Source: DASUPK01 sp035265665 (lineage in GTDB: Bacteria > Actinomycetota > Thermoleophilia > Solirubrobacterales > 70-9). From it: 64,000 nt of DNA. A model generated the notes under the pieces. The model was not told the origin of the DNA, made no database searches, and saw only the letters and a list, made by a program, of their open reading frames with translations. Each line of letters begins with the position of its first letter. Position 1 is the stretch's first letter. The translations under genes and the position numbers were made by a program. The stretch covers positions 1 through 64,000 of the forward strand of contig DATFOK010000102.1 of the NCBI GenBank assembly GCA_035265665.1, written 5' to 3'. Below are positions 16,159 to 24,066 of this stretch, piece by piece.

Positions 16159-17355
16159 TCAGCCGGTCAGCTTGGCGAGATAGACCGCATCGTCGGGCGG
16201 CAGACCCGGGATCGGCTGGCCGTCCCAGGTGATCCCGTCCGCCATCGCCATGAAGAGCTGCTCGCGATCGCGCAGGCTGAGGCGCTCGAAGCGGCAGAGA
16301 GCGAGGAACGAATAGAGCTTGGGCATCGAGTCCCGCCAACCACGGTCCGTGCCGTGGATCCGCGCGAGGTCGTGGATGCTCGCCGGTGCCTCCTGGAGCG
16401 GCTCGCGGAAGATCTGGGCGCACACGGCGAAGTCCAACTGCTCCTCCCGGCCCGCCGGGACGAGCAGCACCTCGTCCTCCGGCGCGAGCAGTCCCCGCTC
16501 CAGCTCCTCCGGCTCCATCAGCAGGACGCCGTCGGTCGGCCGCGGGTTGCACTCGATCATCACCAGCCCGTCATCGGTCTCGATGAAGTCGAGTGACATC
16601 TGCCCTTCCCACTCGAGATCGGAGCCGAGCCTCTCGACGGTCGGCAGCGTGTCGCTCGGGTCGACGGAGAGGAACTGGATGCCCGTGGAGTGCTCCCACT
16701 GCCGCGGCGCCCGGTAGGACATGTGCGCGGCGAGCCTCCCCTCATGCAGGGTGGAGTAGGTGCAGTGCATCGGCCCGTCGACGAACTCTTGGACCAGCCA
16801 TGGATTCGCCTCGGTCGGGCGGCAGTCCTCCGGCTTCAGATGCCCGGCCAGCGGCCCGGTGTTGGTGAGCAACCCGACTCCCCCGCGGGAGAAGGCCGCG
16901 CGGGCGAAGTACGCCGGGAACCGCTCGATCGCCTCCTTCAGCTCCTCCTGGCTGTGGGCGAGGACCGTGTGCGGCGTTCGGATCTCGAGGCGATCGCAGA
17001 GCTCCTGGAAGGTCCCCTTGTCGTGCACCTGGGCGAGCGTCCGGAAGGGCGGGGCGTACAGTCTGGTCACCTGTGAGAGCCGCTCGTGCTGGGCGGCCAG
17101 GTAGAAGACCTCCTCGAACATCGGCACGACCAGCTCGATCTCGTTCTCGGCCGCGATCCGCTCGACATCCGCCGCGAACTTCTCGGGATCCGCGGACGGC
17201 GAGGCCGTGACGAAATGGCCCGCGAGGTAGCGGGAGTGGCTGCCCGGCGAGGCCTCGTAGCTGTCGGAGGCGTAGACCTCGTGCCCGCGCTCGCCCAGCT
17301 TGCGGATCGCATCCAGCGCGAACGGCATGCGCGAGCTGGTGATCAGCAGCCTCAT
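16159..17355 (-). CDS. ATP-grasp carboxylate-amine ligase-like protein
   Basis: 398 residues. An N-terminal Rossmann-like domain (LLITSSRMPFALDAIRKLGE, VYASDS) is followed by an ATP-grasp domain: HDKGTFQELCDRLEI, ANPWLVQEFVDGPMHC, and MSLDFIETDDGLVMIECNPR with the Mg-binding Glu/Asn. The C-terminal about 110 residues have no known motif. Such enzymes ligate a carboxylate to an amine or thiol using ATP; the substrates are not recognisable. The ATG is preceded by TAGGGT 9 nt upstream on the minus strand. Its downstream neighbour is the SDR gene 40 bp away, possibly co-transcribed. Confidence 0.8.
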   Translation of the reverse strand: MRLLITSSRMPFALDAIRKLGERGHEVYASDSYEASPGSHSRYLAGHFVTASPSADPEKFAADVERIAAENEIELVVPMFEEVFYLAAQHERLSQVTRLYAPPFRTLAQVHDKGTFQELCDRLEIRTPHTVLAHSQEELKEAIERFPAYFARAAFSRGGVGLLTNTGPLAGHLKPEDCRPTEANPWLVQEFVDGPMHCTYSTLHEGRLAAHMSYRAPRQWEHSTGIQFLSVDPSDTLPTVERLGSDLEWEGQMSLDFIETDDGLVMIECNPRPTDGVLLMEPEELERGLLAPEDEVLLVPAGREEQLDFAVCAQIFREPLQEAPASIHDLARIHGTDRGWRDSMPKLYSFLALCRFERLSLRDREQLFMAMADGITWDGQPIPGLPPDDAVYLAKLTG

Positions 17356-17382
17356 CGAGGCCGAACCCTAAGGCCCCGCGCG

Positions 17383-18487
17383 CTAGCGGCGGTGCTTGCG
17401 CTTGCGGGACTTCTTCCTTTTCTTCTTCTGCTTCACCGCGGCTTGCGGCGCCGTCACCGGCACACCAAGCGGCATCGTCACATGGATGCCATCGAAGGTG
17501 ACCGCGCCGGCGGAGCGCTGCAGGTCGTACAGGAGGAGGACGCGGTGAGCTGGAGCGTGTAGCCGCCGCCGGCCGGTGCGCGGCCGGCAACCATCTCGAG
17601 GTTGCGGGAGATGGAGTGCGTCTGGCCATCCAGGGTGAGTGGGATCGGCGTGGCGATGTTGCCCAGAACGGTGCCGTTGCGCGGGTTGACGAATTGCGCA
17701 TACACCCAGGTGTTCTGCGGCACTGCCCTGCCCCGGTAGGTGAGCTTGAGGCGGGGCGGACCGACCACGTTGCCGCCCGCGCCTGGCCCCGGAACGGGGA
17801 CGTTGACCGCGTTCACGGCCTGTGTGGCGAAGATCAGCGCTCCGCTGCTCTGGCCCGGCAGGATCGGCAGCGTCCCGGATCCCGAGCCGCTCAGCTGGTC
17901 CGCGGAGCGAAGCGGATACGCGTCGCTCGAGCGAAGCTGCCCGTCGTCCGCGATCCATGCGAACTTCGGGCCGGTGTCGGCGTCGGTTCGCCCGCGCAGA
18001 TAGCGGTCGAACCAGCGGACCTGGCGCTGGTCGAGGTAGGCCGAGCCGGGTCCATCGTCGGTCAGGCAGACGCCATGGCCTCCGCAGAACCAGAGCATCT
18101 TTACTGGCACGTTCTGCGCCGACGTCCGAACCCCCCGCTTCTTGCGCTTCTTGCCCTTGGCCTTGCGCTTCTTGGCCTTCGACTTGATCACGGCGGTCCG
18201 CCACGGGTCGTCGCCGATCCGCTCGCCGGGCACGCCGAAGAGCGAGGCGGGGCTGGGGCCCCGCCGGTCGCGCTGTCGCCGGGCAGGCTCCACCCTAGCC
18301 CCTCGAGGATCGTCGGCGCCGGGTGACCGGCATCGACGCCCTTACCGGGGAACCAGTGGGCGACGATCTTGGTGCCGTCGAAGGAGGTGATCGTCACGTC
18401 CCGCGCGCTAGCCCCGGGCGTGAACGCGAGAGCGGCCGCAAGCACGGCGGCAAAGGGCAGCAGACCCCCAAGGCCACGCCTCCTCAT
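17383..18487 (-). pseudogene. Decayed CocE/NonD-type secreted hydrolase
   Basis: Three pieces of one protein are seen in different frames. The start (ATG 18487, MRRRGLGGLLPFAA signal peptide, VTITSFDGTKIVAHWFP) runs to about 18255, then the frame shifts. The next piece (SPASLFGVPGERIG) is joined by a Lys/Arg-rich stretch to the C-terminal domain (VKMLWFCGGHGVCLTDDGPG, VRWFDRYLRG, KFAWIADDGQ). The whole catalytic middle, with the expected GGSYGGG serine elbow, is absent. Near 17535, within TCCTCCTCC, the frame shifts again before LYDLQRSAGAVTFDG and a basic tail. Two shifts plus the deletion make function unlikely. An intact hydrolase of related type starts at 62685. A TAGGGT box remains 8 nt before the ATG. 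Confidence 0.8.
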
Positions 18488-18542
18488 GGCGCGCGACCCT
18501 ACCAGCGCGCCCCTGCGGGCGCGCTGGTTTGCCTCCGCCGAA

Positions 18543-19241
18543 TCAGCGGATAGGTGCGACCTCTTGGCTGGCCCGGGCCTTCCACGCGTACGCGTCTCTG
18601 ATCTGGTCCGGCGAGCGCGCCCCGGCCGGCAGGAGCCGCACGCGCACCGTGAGCAGGTCCGCTCCAAGCACCCGCACGTTGATGGCGTTGAGCGTCCGTA
18701 GCGGATGCCAGCGGATGATCCGGCGCTGGCGAGCGAGCGCGTCGTCATCGGGCAGGATCTCCGCGACGCCGGGCACCCATTGGTAGCGCCAGCCGACACG
18801 CAACCGGACCCGCACGTGCGGGTCGTGCTGGATGTTGCGCACGTAGGCCGCTCGGGTGCCGTGCTCGACGATGATCCAGAAGTACTCGCCCATCCTGCCG
18901 TTGCCGACGGGAGTACGGCGTGGCTTGCCCGACCGTCGTCCCCGGGTCTCGAGAATCGCCAGCCCGAGCGGATTGACGCCGAGCGCTAGAAACATCCGCA
19001 TCAGCGGATTGACCGTGAAGCGCTGCAAACTACGCACGAGCAGAACCTTGACCCGGCGGCTGCGCGCGGTGAGCACGAGCAGGGCCAGGTACACGGAACT
19101 CTGCACAAGCGGTAGGGCGATGCCCGGCCAGGCATCGGGGTTGAGGGCGAAGATGCCCCACGTGAGGGCGAGGGCAGCTGCGGTCCCGACCAGCAGACCG
19201 CGAGGTAAATTCAGGGTTCTAATACGAGTGTATGGGTTCAT
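18543..19241 (-). CDS. Membrane-anchored deazaflavin (F420)-dependent oxidoreductase-like protein
   Basis: 232 residues. Two hydrophobic segments near the start (LLVGTAAALALTWGIFAL, LVQSSVYLALLVLTA) precede a Ddn-like split-barrel domain with LAILETRGRRSGKPRRTPVG, EYFWIIVEHGTRAAYVRNI and the proline/arginine-rich end. The SGKPRRTP motif is the F420 phosphate-binding signature. ATG 19241 was chosen: TATCAT lies 8 nt upstream, and a longer reading would cross the shared operator. It is divergent from a TetR regulator that likely controls it. Substrate unknown; membrane anchoring suggests a lipophilic electron acceptor, which is inference. Confidence 0.82.
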   Translation of the reverse strand: MNPYTRIRTLNLPRGLLVGTAAALALTWGIFALNPDAWPGIALPLVQSSVYLALLVLTARSRRVKVLLVRSLQRFTVNPLMRMFLALGVNPLGLAILETRGRRSGKPRRTPVGNGRMGEYFWIIVEHGTRAAYVRNIQHDPHVRVRLRVGWRYQWVPGVAEILPDDDALARQRRIIRWHPLRTLNAINVRVLGADLLTVRVRLLPAGARSPDQIRDAYAWKARASQEVAPIR

Positions 19242-19254
19242 ACGGTCGTATGAT
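19231..19254. promoter_or_regulatory. Divergent TetR operator over two leaderless promoters
   Basis: CATACG-GT-CGTATG (19239-19252) is a perfect 6-bp inverted repeat, and GTATG-GGTT-CATAC overlaps it on the left, giving a chain of half-sites. The site contains the -10 box of each direction: TATGAT (19249-19254) for tetR and TATCAT (complement of 19250-19255) for the oxidoreductase, whose ATG is itself inside the palindrome. One bound repressor would shut both genes. Confidence 0.75.
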
Positions 19255-19261
19255 ACGCAGG

Positions 19262-19873
19262 ATGAGCGAGTTGTCAATTCCGAATCCGAGGAAAGCTGCC
19301 CTGACCGAGGCGCTCCTTCGCATCGTGGCCGAGCGGGGGCTCGATCAGGTCAGTGTGCGGGAGGTCGCCTCCGCCGCCGACGTTTCGATCGGGACCGTGC
19401 AGCACTACTTCCCGACCAAGGACGAGATGCTGGCGGCGGCATTCGCCGAGGTGGTGCGGCAGGTTCGCGCCCGGCTGGCCTCGGTCGAGCGCGGTGACGA
19501 CATACGCCGCAATCTGTCGACAGTGCTGCGCGAGTTCCTTCCGCTCGACGCCCGACGATCAGAGGAGGCGCGGATCATGCTGGCTTTCGCGACGCGGGCG
19601 GCGACCTCCCCCGCGCTGGCCGAGGTCCAGCGCAGCGTTCTGGGGGAGATTCATGAGGCGCTCAGCGAGGCGCTTACCGGCGCTGCGTACGGCCATGTCG
19701 ACGCAGCAGATGTGAGAAGCGCCGCCCACATCGCCATCGCCGCCGCCGACGGCCTCGCCCTTCATGCCGTGAGTGCCCCCGGCTGGATGTCACGAGGCCA
19801 GTTGGCCGCTGCACTGGAGTTGCTCCTGGAGCGGCTTGTCCCCGAGAGGGCCGACCCGGTCGGTCAGTCCTGA
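19262..19873 (+). CDS. TetR-family transcriptional regulator
   Basis: 203 residues. The N-terminal helix-turn-helix is canonical: RKAALTEALLRIVAERGLDQ, VSVREVASAADVSIGTVQHY, FPTKDEMLAAAF. The ligand-binding C-terminal helices (RIMLAFATRAATSPALAE, AADGLALHAV) resemble the BetI/PfmR-like group. ATG 19262 lies 7 nt after TATGAT, a leaderless arrangement. It is divergent from the membrane-anchored Ddn-like gene and shares an operator with it, so it very probably represses both. Confidence 0.9.
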   Translation: MSELSIPNPRKAALTEALLRIVAERGLDQVSVREVASAADVSIGTVQHYFPTKDEMLAAAFAEVVRQVRARLASVERGDDIRRNLSTVLREFLPLDARRSEEARIMLAFATRAATSPALAEVQRSVLGEIHEALSEALTGAAYGHVDAADVRSAAHIAIAAADGLALHAVSAPGWMSRGQLAAALELLLERLVPERADPVGQS

Positions 19874-19898
19874 GATCTGAGCCATAATCGAATACCCA

Positions 19899-19971
19899 GG
19901 GCGGTTAGCTCAGTTGGGAGAGCGCTTCGTTTACACCGAAGAGGTCGCAGGTTCGATTCCTGCACCGCCCA
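19899..19971 (+). tRNA. tRNA-Val (TAC)
   Basis: 73-nt cloverleaf: acceptor GGGCGGT/ACCGCCC, D arm with AGCTCAGTTGGGAGAGC, anticodon stem CTTCG/CGAAG with loop TTTACAC giving anticodon TAC, T arm GCAGG-TTCGATT-CCTGC, discriminator A. No CCA encoded. Confidence 0.96.
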
Positions 19972-19998
19972 CTCTTAATCCCTCCTTCTCATCCCAGA

Positions 19999-20023
19999 GG
20001 TTGGCGGGCGACGGTCCGGGTAT
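19999..20023 (+). promoter_or_regulatory. SigF/SigB-type promoter of the small membrane protein gene
   Basis: GGTTG at 19999-20003, 14-bp spacer, GGGTAT at 20018-20023. This matches the GGTTT/GGGTAT pattern of SigF/SigB general-stress promoters apart from one -35 base. The start codon of the 45-residue protein is 58 nt downstream. Confidence 0.55.
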
Positions 20024-20080
20024 ACGTGCGGCGAGCAAGCCAGGTCAAGGAAGGCTGGGCGAAGGAAGGAGGGAACGCTC

Positions 20081-20218
20081 ATGTTGTGGTTGATTGCAGG
20101 CGTCGTCCTGCTCATCATCGCCATCGCGGGTGGTGCGATTGTGCACCCCGTCTTGTTCGCACTGGCGATCGTCGCTCTCGTGATCTTCTTCATGGGACGC
20201 GGCACCCGCACCGTCTGA
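20081..20218 (+). CDS. Small two-helix membrane protein (lmo0937/DUF5670-like)
   Basis: 45 residues: MLWLIAGVVLLIIAIAGGAI, a short turn, then HPVLFALAIVALVIFFMG and a basic end. Such tiny hydrophobic proteins are widespread and often stress-induced. The ATG has a good AAGGAGGG site 7-8 nt before it. A GGTTG/GGGTAT promoter upstream suggests control by the stress sigma factor encoded at 39.9 kb. Biochemical function is unknown. Confidence 0.8.
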   Translation: MLWLIAGVVLLIIAIAGGAIVHPVLFALAIVALVIFFMGRGTRTV

Positions 20219-20228
20219 GCGCGCAGCC

Positions 20229-21839
20229 TCAGTCCGAGGCGCCGGGCTCGTCGCTCTGGGTGTGCTGCGGCATCAACGCGCCGGTCGAGCCCCACCGGTC
20301 GCGGGCGATCAGCCGGCGCGCCTCGGACTGCTCGTCCTTGGGCAGCAGGGTCCGTCGGAGATCGTGCGCGTCGAAGATCTCGTCGAGGTCCTCGCGCGTG
20401 AGCGTCTCGCGCTCGAGCGCGTTGCTGGCCAGGTCGTCGAGGCAGCGGCGGTTGAGGTGCATCAGCTGCCGCGCGCGGGCATAGGCGAGGTGGGCCAGCT
20501 CCTGTGCGCTCTCGTCGACGTTCCCGCGGGTTCGATCCGAGAGCGCGTAGTCGCTGGTCGGCTGGGCCAAGGGAGCGCTGTCGGGCGGGCCGTGCGAGAT
20601 GGTCATGCCGAACTCGGTGACCATCTGGACGCAGATCTTCTGGACGCGTGCCAGGTCGTCGGCGGCGCCGGAATAGGCCTCGTCGAAGACCTCCTCCTCC
20701 GCCGCCCGGCCGCCGAGCAGGATCACGATCTCGTCCATCAGCTGCTTGCGCGAGCGCAGGTAGCGGTCCTCGCTGGATGAGTGTCCGACGAAGCCCAGCG
20801 CGGGGCCGCGGGGGATGATGCTGAGGATCTCCGGCGGGTCCAGCCCACAGAGCCGCCGGCAGAGGGCGTGCCCGCCCTCGTGGTAGGCGACGATCCTGCG
20901 CTCCTCGTCGGTCAGTCTGCGGTTCTGCTGCGAGCCGACGGACTGCCGGAGCAGCGCCTCGTCGAGGTCCTCGCGCGCGATCGCCATCCGTCCGGCCCGC
21001 CCGGCGATGATCGCCGCCTCGTTCAGGGCGTTTGCCAGCTGGGCGCCGGTCAGACCTGTCGTCTTGCGGGCGACGTCGGTCAGGTCGACCTTGTCCGAGA
21101 GGGTTTTGTCCTTGGCGTGCGAGCGGAGGATCGCGTCACGCCCATCGCGGTCCGGCGGCGCGACCAGCACCTGGCGATCGAACCGGCCGGGACGCAGCAA
21201 CGCCTTGTCGAGCTTGTCGATCTGGTTCGACGCCGCCAGCACGATCACGGTCCCGGGGTCACGCTCAAAGCCGTCGAGCTCGACCAGTAGCTGATTGAGC
21301 GCTTGCTCGCGCTCCGAGGTTCCGCCGTCACCTGCGCCCGAGCCGCGATGCCCGCCGACTGCATCGAGCTCGTCGATGAAGACGACCGCTCGTCCGGAGC
21401 GGCGGGCCTCCTTGAAGAGGCGGCGGATGCGCGCCGCGCCCCGTCCGACGAACATCTCGACGAAGCTCGACCCCGAGGCGGCGAAGAAGTCGACACCCGC
21501 GTGCGAGGCGACGGCGCGGGCCAGCATCGTCTTACCGGTCCCGGGCGGCCCGTAGAGCAGCACGCCCCGGGGCGCACGGGCGCCGAGCGCCTCGAAGCGC
21601 TTCGGGTCCTTGAGCCACTCGGCGACGTCCACCAGCTCCTCCTTGGCGGCGTCGACGCCCTGTACGTCCTCCCAGCGGACCGTGCCGGTGGAACTCGCCT
21701 TGACGGACTCCGGTCGGGTCGAGCCCATCGTCGTCCGCAGCAGGAAGACGAAGACCGCCAGGATCCCCGCCGAGAAGGCCACGCCGAAGACCGGATACCA
21801 CTCGAAGAAGAAGTCGGTGATGGATGCGGGCAGGGGCAT
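20229..21839 (-). CDS. FtsH-like membrane AAA+ zinc metalloprotease (short form)
   Basis: 536 residues. One N-terminal membrane helix (about 16-35) replaces the usual two helices and extracytoplasmic domain of FtsH, which is normally 610-650 residues. The AAA+ module is intact: Walker A GPPGTGKTMLARA, Walker B VVFIDELDAVGG, SRH LLRPGRFDRQVLV. The protease module has the zinc site IVAYHEGGHALCRRL and the downstream acidic ligand in FDEAYSGAADDLARV. It should extract and degrade membrane or cytoplasmic proteins with ATP. It is likely a second FtsH-type paralogue, because the housekeeping copy normally has the periplasmic domain. Monocistronic by layout. Confidence 0.88.
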   Translation of the reverse strand: MPLPASITDFFFEWYPVFGVAFSAGILAVFVFLLRTTMGSTRPESVKASSTGTVRWEDVQGVDAAKEELVDVAEWLKDPKRFEALGARAPRGVLLYGPPGTGKTMLARAVASHAGVDFFAASGSSFVEMFVGRGAARIRRLFKEARRSGRAVVFIDELDAVGGHRGSGAGDGGTSEREQALNQLLVELDGFERDPGTVIVLAASNQIDKLDKALLRPGRFDRQVLVAPPDRDGRDAILRSHAKDKTLSDKVDLTDVARKTTGLTGAQLANALNEAAIIAGRAGRMAIAREDLDEALLRQSVGSQQNRRLTDEERRIVAYHEGGHALCRRLCGLDPPEILSIIPRGPALGFVGHSSSEDRYLRSRKQLMDEIVILLGGRAAEEEVFDEAYSGAADDLARVQKICVQMVTEFGMTISHGPPDSAPLAQPTSDYALSDRTRGNVDESAQELAHLAYARARQLMHLNRRCLDDLASNALERETLTREDLDEIFDAHDLRRTLLPKDEQSEARRLIARDRWGSTGALMPQHTQSDEPGASD

Positions 21840-21912
21840 AGAGGGCGCCTGGGCTACTTATCGGCAGGTCCACTCGATGCCTGGACCCCTTTTTTGGTTC
21901 GCCTAGCCGAGC

Positions 21913-22287
21913 TTAGGCTTGCCCGTAGAGCATCACCTTGCTGGTGTCGTCCGGATCTGCCTTGATCTGGAACCTGCTGCCGGGCTGGTAGGCGTTGTAC
22001 GCATCCTGGGTCAGGTACTGGTGCACCACGGTGTCGTAGCTCTGCCCGTTCTCGAGCTCGACGCTGACCCCGATGTCGTAGGCCTTGTTGACCGGATCCG
22101 ACCCCTCGCCCGACTCGGTGATCGAGTTGATGGTGGCGACCCCTGGCAGCCCGTTCTGGTTCAGCTTCATCGCCAGGTTCGCGTACTCCACGTCTCCGGC
22201 TGACGGGCTCATCTGACCGGCTCCCCCTTGCTGGGCGGCCTGCTGCGCCATCTCCTGTGCCTTCTTGATGTTGTCCATCAAGCCCAT
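21913..22287 (-). CDS. Small beta-domain protein of unknown function
   Basis: 124 residues. A short Gln-rich helix at the start (MGLMDNIKKAQEMAQQAAQQ) is followed by about 85 residues of predicted beta strands ending PGSRFQIKADPDDTSKVMLY. The C-terminal part resembles the beta domain of the SHOCT protein at 2969-3544, including a shared DPD motif near the end. No signal peptide or catalytic motif. ATG 22287 is preceded by GAGGAGGGGAG. A longer reading of this frame upstream is antisense to the next gene. Function unknown. Confidence 0.72.
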   Translation of the reverse strand: MGLMDNIKKAQEMAQQAAQQGGAGQMSPSAGDVEYANLAMKLNQNGLPGVATINSITESGEGSDPVNKAYDIGVSVELENGQSYDTVVHQYLTQDAYNAYQPGSRFQIKADPDDTSKVMLYGQA

Positions 22288-22380
22288 TTCTTCTCCCCTC
22301 CTCGTGGTTTGGAGGCCCGACTCTATCCGGCGCCACGTCGGATAGGTTGCCGTGGACAATAAGCGGTGAAGGAGGAGGCG

Positions 22381-22773
22381 TTGGACGCAACACAACTGAA
22401 GCGCATCCCACTGTTCGCGGATGCGTCCGATGAGGAGCTCGGGAAGGTGGCGGTCTTCGCGCAGTCGAAGGAGGTGTCCGAGGGAGAAGTCGTCGTCCAG
22501 GAGGGCGGCTTTTCGCGGGAGCTCCTCGCGATCGAGGAGGGAACGGCCGAGGTGACACGTGAGGGCCAGCGCATCGCCGACCTCGGGCCTGGTGACATCT
22601 TCGGCGAGGCGGGGATGCTCGATGACTCGATGCGCAGCGCCACAGTCACCGCCACCTCGAGGATGAGGCTGATCAGCCTCGGCCACTTCGAGGTGCAGCG
22701 GCTGAAGAAGGATGCTCCCGGCGTCTACCGGAGCATCGAGGAGCTGGTCGAGGCACGGAAGGCGCAGGGCTAG
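22381..22773 (+). CDS. Stand-alone cyclic-nucleotide-binding domain protein
   Basis: 130 residues consisting only of a CRP-like cNMP-binding beta roll: LKRIPLFADASDEELGKVAV, ISL, and the phosphate-binding cassette region GDIFGEAGMLDDSMRSATVTA, with the Arg-Ser-Ala typical of cAMP binding. No DNA-binding helix-turn-helix follows, so it would act as a ligand sensor or a partner. The TTG at 22381 has GGAGGAGG immediately upstream; the in-frame GTG at 22366 has none. TAGGTT at 22343-22348 may be its -10 box. Confidence 0.8.
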   Translation: MDATQLKRIPLFADASDEELGKVAVFAQSKEVSEGEVVVQEGGFSRELLAIEEGTAEVTREGQRIADLGPGDIFGEAGMLDDSMRSATVTATSRMRLISLGHFEVQRLKKDAPGVYRSIEELVEARKAQG

Positions 22774-23612
22774 CCGATCGTCGTGCGCAGCTCGCCGAGG
22801 GTGCTCGAGCTGACCACGATCTTGTCGCCCCGCTCGAGCCAGACCCGAGGCTTTCGCAGGCTGCCCACGCCGGATGGCGTGCCAGTCGAGATGACGTCCC
22901 CGGGCTCGAGGGTCATCAACCGCGACAGCCGGGCAACGAGCTCGGCGACCGAGAAGATCAGGTCCGAGGTGGAGGCCTCCTGCCGGCGCTCCCCATTGAG
23001 CTCGAGCGTGAACGTGATCCCATCCGGCGGGCCCGCCTCGTCGGGAGTGACGAGCGCCGGGCCACAGGGCGCGGAGCCGTCGAAGACCTTGCCCGGCATC
23101 CACTGCGGCGTCGCGAACTGGAGGTCCCGGGCCGAGAGGTCGTTGAACAGCATGTAGCCGGCGACGGCGTCCAGGGCCTCCGCGGGATCCACCTCCTTGC
23201 ATTGCCGCCCGACGACGAACGCGACCTCCGCCTCGTAATCGACCTTCTCGCTCGCTGCGGGCAGGGGGATGGTGGCTCCGGCGGGCGCGAGTGAGTTCCG
23301 GAACTTGGCGAAGAAGGTCGGCTGCGCGGGCGGCTCGGCGCCCTGCTCCTCCGCATGGGAGCGATAGTTGAGCCCGATGCAGATGATCTTGTCGGGGTCG
23401 GGCACGGGAGGGAGGAGCCGCATGCCGCTAGCGGGCTCGACGTCGTTCGCGAGCTTCGCGCGCTCCTCCAACGCGCCGAGGCGGCCCTCCTCGAGCAACC
23501 TGCGCACCTCCAGCGGCCGCTCCCCGAGGAGAGCGCCGGCGTCGAGGACGCCGTCGGCGATCTGCACCCCGGCGCAGATCCTCTGGTCGCCGCGATAGCT
23601 GACCAGTCTCAT
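22770..23612 (-). CDS. Fumarylacetoacetate hydrolase-family protein
   Basis: 280 residues, normal for the bacterial FAH superfamily (hydrolases or decarboxylases of 2-oxo/3-oxo acids in aromatic catabolism). Motifs: KIICIGLNYRSHAEE, FAKFRNSLAPAGA, VDYEAEVAFVVG with the metal-binding Glu pair, FNDLSARDLQ, and GDVISTGTPSGVG. All expected metal ligands are present. ATG 23612 follows TAGGGT by 9 nt on the minus strand. Its stop overlaps that of the convergent cNMP protein by 4 bp. Substrate cannot be assigned. Confidence 0.88.
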   Translation of the reverse strand: MRLVSYRGDQRICAGVQIADGVLDAGALLGERPLEVRRLLEEGRLGALEERAKLANDVEPASGMRLLPPVPDPDKIICIGLNYRSHAEEQGAEPPAQPTFFAKFRNSLAPAGATIPLPAASEKVDYEAEVAFVVGRQCKEVDPAEALDAVAGYMLFNDLSARDLQFATPQWMPGKVFDGSAPCGPALVTPDEAGPPDGITFTLELNGERRQEASTSDLIFSVAELVARLSRLMTLEPGDVISTGTPSGVGSLRKPRVWLERGDKIVVSSSTLGELRTTIG

Positions 23613-23728
23613 CGCCGTCGCACCCTAGTCCAGTCCGGCGCCGCGGCCTCCGGCGGGCGCGTTCGCTAGGTTCCCGCGCCATCAAGAGGGGGGAATCCCC
23701 GGACCGGAATCGTCGAGGAGGCATTTGA

Positions 23729-23938
23729 ATGGCAGAAGGGACCGTGAAGTGGTTCAGCAGCGAAAAGGGGTTTGGGTTCATCACGCCGGATGACGGCAGC
23801 AAGGACCTGTTCGTCCACTTCTCGAACATCTCCGGTGACGGCTACCGGTCGCTCAACGACGGCGCCCGGGTCAGCTTCGAGCCCGAGGAGGGCCCCCAGG
23901 GCCCTGTCGCGACCAACGTCACCGAGCTGAGCGGCTAG
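23729..23938 (+). CDS. cspA: Cold-shock-domain protein
   Basis: 69 residues: a single cold-shock domain with RNP1 KGFGFITP and RNP2 LFVHFS, starting EGTVKWFSSEKG. It binds single-stranded RNA/DNA as an RNA chaperone. GAGGAGG lies 7-8 nt before the ATG, so it is leadered, unlike many neighbours. A small GGGG-AAT-CCCC hairpin is in the 5' region. tRNA-Asp follows 38 bp downstream. Confidence 0.93.
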   Translation: MAEGTVKWFSSEKGFGFITPDDGSKDLFVHFSNISGDGYRSLNDGARVSFEPEEGPQGPVATNVTELSG

Positions 23939-23976
23939 CCTGCTTAGCTGCGGCGGACGCACCGCCGCGCGCCCTC

Positions 23977-24050
<74 letters not shown>

Positions 24051-24066
24051 TTAGCCGTTCACTCAG

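Noticed and set aside
17500..17560. Programmed frameshifting at TCCTCCTCC in the hydrolase gene
   Set aside because: The same gene has another shift and lacks its catalytic core, so decay or error is simpler.
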